Part shown: piece by piece, positions 61,099 through 64,000 of the stretch | How positions within the stretch are numbered: position 1 is the first letter of the stretch | Layout: the number at the start of each line of letters is the position of its first letter | DNA from: Gimesia aquarii | GTDB taxonomy: Bacteria; Planctomycetota; Planctomycetia; Planctomycetales; Planctomycetaceae | Length of the DNA stretch: 64,000 nucleotides | Reading direction: 5' to 3' | NCBI RefSeq assembly: GCF_007748195.1 | Contig: NZ_CP037920.1 | Location: 186,001-250,000 of the forward strand | Notes under the pieces: generated by a model | Database searches by the model: none | Told to the model about the DNA's origin: nothing | The model's input: only the letters and a program-made list of their open reading frames with translations | Translations under genes and position numbers: made by a program

Positions 61099-63168
61099 AT
61101 GAAATTCACCTTTGCACCTGAATCGAAACCTTTAGAAGGATTTACGATCAAACGCGCCATCGATCGGGGCGGATTTGGTGAGGTGTATTATGCACTGAGT
61201 GATTCCGGAAAAGAGGTTGCCCTAAAACTCCTCCAGCAAAATATGGATATCGAGCTACGAGGGGTTACTCAATGTATGAACTTGAAGCACCCCAATTTGG
61301 TTACGATCTTTGATGTCAAAACCGACCAGGATGGCGACCATTGGGTGGTGATGGAGTATGTTTCTGGTCAGGGACTCGATAAAGCTTTGCATCAGTATCC
61401 GAATGGAATGCCGATGGAGCAGGTTCGCTATTGGCTCTCGGGTATTTCTGAAGGGTTGGCTTACTTACATAGTCGGGGATTGGTTCATCGTGATTTAAAG
61501 CCTTCGAATGTGTTTCGTGATGGTGAAATCATCAAAGTGGGTGATGTCGGACTATCCAAGTTCATCACTCATAGTCGTCGCAGCGCAAATACACAGAGTG
61601 TGGGTACCGTCTACTATATGGCGCCGGAAGTGGCAAAAGGCCGTTATGGTAAAGAAGTAGATGTTTACGCTGCCGGTGTCCTGGTTTATGAAATGATTAC
61701 AGGCGTAGTTCCCTTCGATGGGGAATCGACGGCTGAAATTTTGATGAAACATCTTTCCGAAAAACCGGACCTGAGTCGTTTACCTGTTCATTTACGTGCC
61801 GTTTTAGGGCGTGCATTGGAAAAGGATCCTCAGAAGCGAATTTCTGATATCAGAGAGTTTAAGCAGCAGTTTGAACGTGCATTGTTTCAGCGAGATACAC
61901 ACACGGAGATCCCCGAAGATTCCTTTGAAGAGACACATTTTTCAAATCGACAAACCGGTCAAAACGTTGACTCAGATCTGGCACAAACAGCGTATATTCA
62001 AAAAAGCCCTGATGGTTCTGCTTCTTCGACAGGTTTGAATGGCGTTACCACTTTCGTGTTTATATTCATTGGATTGTTCCTTTTTCTGTGTACGATTGGA
62101 AGACCTGGTTTCCTGGAATTACTGATTGTCGGTTTTCTGAGCGCGATCCTCGCAGGTATTTTTTCTGTGTTCAGCAGGTCCGGGCGCGCTTTGCTAGCTA
62201 GAGGAGCAACTGCTGTTGTGAACGGGCCTCCTCCCATCTCAATGATTTCCAAGTGTAAAAAAGCGATCGTAAAAGGCCCGCCTCCCCTGAGTGATCTTCT
62301 GGGAAAAGGACAAAACTCTAATGGACAACCCGCAACGGAAGATTATCGACAACAGAAACTGGAAGAGGCTCGTATTTTTCGAGAAAAGCAACAGAAAGAA
62401 GTGGAAGCGCATCAGAGATATGTCCGAGAGCAGCATCGACGAAAACAATGTTTTCCGCGACGTTTGACTCCCAAATCACGTCGGTCTATTTCTCTGCGAA
62501 GTCGGTTATACGATTTGTCAATCTCTATGATCAAAGCTGTTGTTTGTACGTTAGTGATCGTGGCTGGGATATTGTTTTTTACCGATGGAGCGATTTCAAA
62601 AGGTTTTTGGACAGGTTCTGACCTCACTCCCTTTGCGCTACTGACGTTTGGTTCTTTGATCGCTACCTGGAGTGTCTTATTGGTGGCCAAGATGACCGAG
62701 GGTAAATCATTCGATAACAGTACACGTCGCTTAATGTGGTTAGGAGTCGGTGCAGTGGTGGGAGCGATGATTTACCTGCTTCAAGTTGATATCTTAATGA
62801 CAACGAAAAATGCCTCATTAGTATTGCATAGTGATCAGAATCCGATCTTTAATACTGTTGGTCCTTACTCGTTAGTCTTATCAGATCAGCAGCCAAGCCT
62901 GATCGGCTATGTTGTCTTTTTCAGTATGTTGTTCTGCTTCCGTCGTTGGTGGTGGCACGCCGATTCATTTCGTCCCAAGAAGTTCCGAGTTTCATCGGTC
63001 TTGTTGACAGTCTTTGCCGCTTATGTCATCACAGCAATCTGGGCATTTCCAATGACGGCTGCTCTCTGCTGGGCTGCGATTATTTCGAGTGTAGTTCAGT
63101 TGTCTGCCACTTGGATACCAGATGAAGAACGCGTCGCAGCGCTGAAAGGAGAGAGCAATGGCTGTTAG
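61099..63168 (+). CDS. Membrane-associated Ser/Thr protein kinase
   Basis: About 689 residues from ATG 61099. The Hanks-type kinase domain (15-265) has DRGGFGEVY (glycine loop), ALKLL with Lys43, HRDLKPSN at 130-137, DVGLS in place of DFG at 149-151, and APE. All catalytic residues are present; Phe to Val in DFG is a mild change. The C-terminal half has several transmembrane helices (near 310-355, 485-505, 520-600 and 625-685) and a charged helical linker. It phosphorylates Ser/Thr of unknown targets. It overlaps the next gene by 11 bases. A TTG at 61075 is an alternative start. Confidence 0.9.
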   Translation: MKFTFAPESKPLEGFTIKRAIDRGGFGEVYYALSDSGKEVALKLLQQNMDIELRGVTQCMNLKHPNLVTIFDVKTDQDGDHWVVMEYVSGQGLDKALHQYPNGMPMEQVRYWLSGISEGLAYLHSRGLVHRDLKPSNVFRDGEIIKVGDVGLSKFITHSRRSANTQSVGTVYYMAPEVAKGRYGKEVDVYAAGVLVYEMITGVVPFDGESTAEILMKHLSEKPDLSRLPVHLRAVLGRALEKDPQKRISDIREFKQQFERALFQRDTHTEIPEDSFEETHFSNRQTGQNVDSDLAQTAYIQKSPDGSASSTGLNGVTTFVFIFIGLFLFLCTIGRPGFLELLIVGFLSAILAGIFSVFSRSGRALLARGATAVVNGPPPISMISKCKKAIVKGPPPLSDLLGKGQNSNGQPATEDYRQQKLEEARIFREKQQKEVEAHQRYVREQHRRKQCFPRRLTPKSRRSISLRSRLYDLSISMIKAVVCTLVIVAGILFFTDGAISKGFWTGSDLTPFALLTFGSLIATWSVLLVAKMTEGKSFDNSTRRLMWLGVGAVVGAMIYLLQVDILMTTKNASLVLHSDQNPIFNTVGPYSLVLSDQQPSLIGYVVFFSMLFCFRRWWWHADSFRPKKFRVSSVLLTVFAAYVITAIWAFPMTAALCWAAIISSVVQLSATWIPDEERVAALKGESNGC

Positions 63169-64000
63169 TTTTGGTTTGATATTCATTTTTATGTTACTGA
63201 TCGTCTTGCCATTGGTCATTCTGGCAGGAAGCATCGTGATTCGCAGCTTATTAAAAGGGAATTATGTTCCTGTGCTGGTAACCTTTGCGATGGCAGGAGT
63301 TGCATTCCTGTTTTTGACCATTTTCTATTTGCGAGCATCACATGTGACAGTATCTCAAGAAGCTGTGAGAGAAGAAATGAATACAATGCAGTCTGTCTCA
63401 GCTCGAAGGATAAATAGAGAGCAGTTAAAACCTAATGCTGTCAAAGCTTCTACACCGGTATTCATTCCTGTTTCAGATGAACCATTGGTGGCCAATAAAC
63501 CTGCTCTGCCTGATTTGAATATTCCAACAAAAGGGAACACGCCAGAAAGAATACCCGAGCAGTTACCAGAATGGGTTCTTAGCGGGCTAGAAGAAGGTAT
63601 GAAGAATCGATACCCGGTATCAGGTAAAATGGTGTTTCGCTCCGGGCTCTTTGCGACACGTGATGGGGCGCTGGAGAATGCATTGGCCAAAGCAACTCAA
63701 AAACTACAATCCAATTTAAATTCCAGCAGTCCGCAGTACCGTCTTTCTGGCTGGAGACTCACCCCGGAATTGGCACGCCAAACGGCATATCGCAGAGTCT
63801 ATTATCAGACTGTTGAACACGATTTTGGTTATATTCTCAAATCAGGAGAGCCATTCAAACAGGAGATGTATCGCGCTTATCTGGAAGTAGAAGATACGAC
63901 TCCGGTTCGCGAGAAGATTCTTCAAAAATGGAGAAAGGATACCGGTAATCAACGGGTTGCCTGGTTGGGAGGGGGCTTTGGTCTGATTACATTACTTTGT
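63158..64000 (+). CDS. Membrane protein, unrecognised (cut by window edge)
   Basis: At least 281 residues from ATG 63158, with AAAGGAGAG upstream. Two N-terminal transmembrane helices (LIFIFMLLIVLPLVILAGSI; VPVLVTFAMAGVAFLFLTIF) are followed by a periplasmic region containing ENALAKATQKLQSNL and AYRRVYYQTVEHDFG. Another hydrophobic segment starts at the window end. It overlaps the kinase gene by 11 bases and is coupled to it. Function unknown. Confidence 0.75.
   Translation, partial: MAVSFGLIFIFMLLIVLPLVILAGSIVIRSLLKGNYVPVLVTFAMAGVAFLFLTIFYLRASHVTVSQEAVREEMNTMQSVSARRINREQLKPNAVKASTPVFIPVSDEPLVANKPALPDLNIPTKGNTPERIPEQLPEWVLSGLEEGMKNRYPVSGKMVFRSGLFATRDGALENALAKATQKLQSNLNSSSPQYRLSGWRLTPELARQTAYRRVYYQTVEHDFGYILKSGEPFKQEMYRAYLEVEDTTPVREKILQKWRKDTGNQRVAWLGGGFGLITLLC

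Noticed and set aside
1-64000. CRISPR array, tRNA or rRNA genes
   Set aside because: No regularly spaced direct repeats and no cloverleaf or conserved rRNA sequence was recognised on reading.

Overview
The window looks like a chromosomal segment of a planctomycete, probably a Gimesia/Planctomyces-like member of the Planctomycetota. The evidence is several DUF1559 proteins (prepilin N-terminus with an H-x9-DG C-terminus), a PVC-type membrane-bound dehydrogenase with HEAT repeats and a CxxCH haem site, a secreted sulfatase, a Tat-exported Gfo/Idh/MocA oxidoreductase, and a Ser/Thr kinase beside an FHA-like protein. Base composition is moderate to AT-rich by eye. No tRNA, rRNA, IS element or CRISPR array was found.

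Layout. 1-6660 (minus strand): two DUF1559 proteins and a pseudopilin/GspF operon with three successive GspF-type membrane proteins. 7104-9381: asparaginyl-tRNA synthetase and a convergent secreted alpha/beta hydrolase. 9859-38208: a siphovirus-like structural module. It holds large terminase and portal, then three cellular genes (inverted Na+/solute symporter, aminotransferase, YkgJ-like cysteine-cluster protein), then prohead protease, major capsid protein, connector and neck proteins, tail tube, a frameshifted tail assembly chaperone, tape measure, distal tail proteins, large adhesin-like tail proteins and a two-domain glycosyltransferase. No integrase, repressor, replication or recognisable lysis gene is visible, the portal 3' end looks decayed, and a small gene at the far end carries an in-frame stop. 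The module therefore looks like a domesticated or decaying prophage, or a gene-transfer-agent-like remnant.

38236-46588: small membrane proteins, a further DUF1559 protein, a Tat-exported oxidoreductase, and a minus-strand cluster of three genes (44200-46588). The first of these encodes a 127-residue protein that reads as a LexA-type winged helix fused to a CsrA-like RNA-binding domain. Its two partners are unrecognised coiled-coil/zinc-ribbon proteins. 47039-51741: PVC dehydrogenase and sulfatase. 51753-55215 (minus): HAD-like protein, DUF455 ferritin-like protein, SAM methyltransferase, DprA. 55380-58703 (plus): a micro-membrane protein, TauE/SafE permease, DJ-1/PfpI protein, DUF423 protein and M19 dipeptidase, closed by a strong terminator. 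58911-64000 (plus): coiled-coil, FHA-like, PLDc_N-like and Ser/Thr kinase genes, and a membrane protein cut by the window edge.

The two most informative signals are (i) a textbook -1 programmed frameshift site (slippery A AAA AAC, 8-nt spacer, perfect 10-bp stem) joining the tail assembly chaperone reading frames at 24738-24779, and (ii) the predicted LexA-CsrA fusion regulator with its two orphan partner genes.
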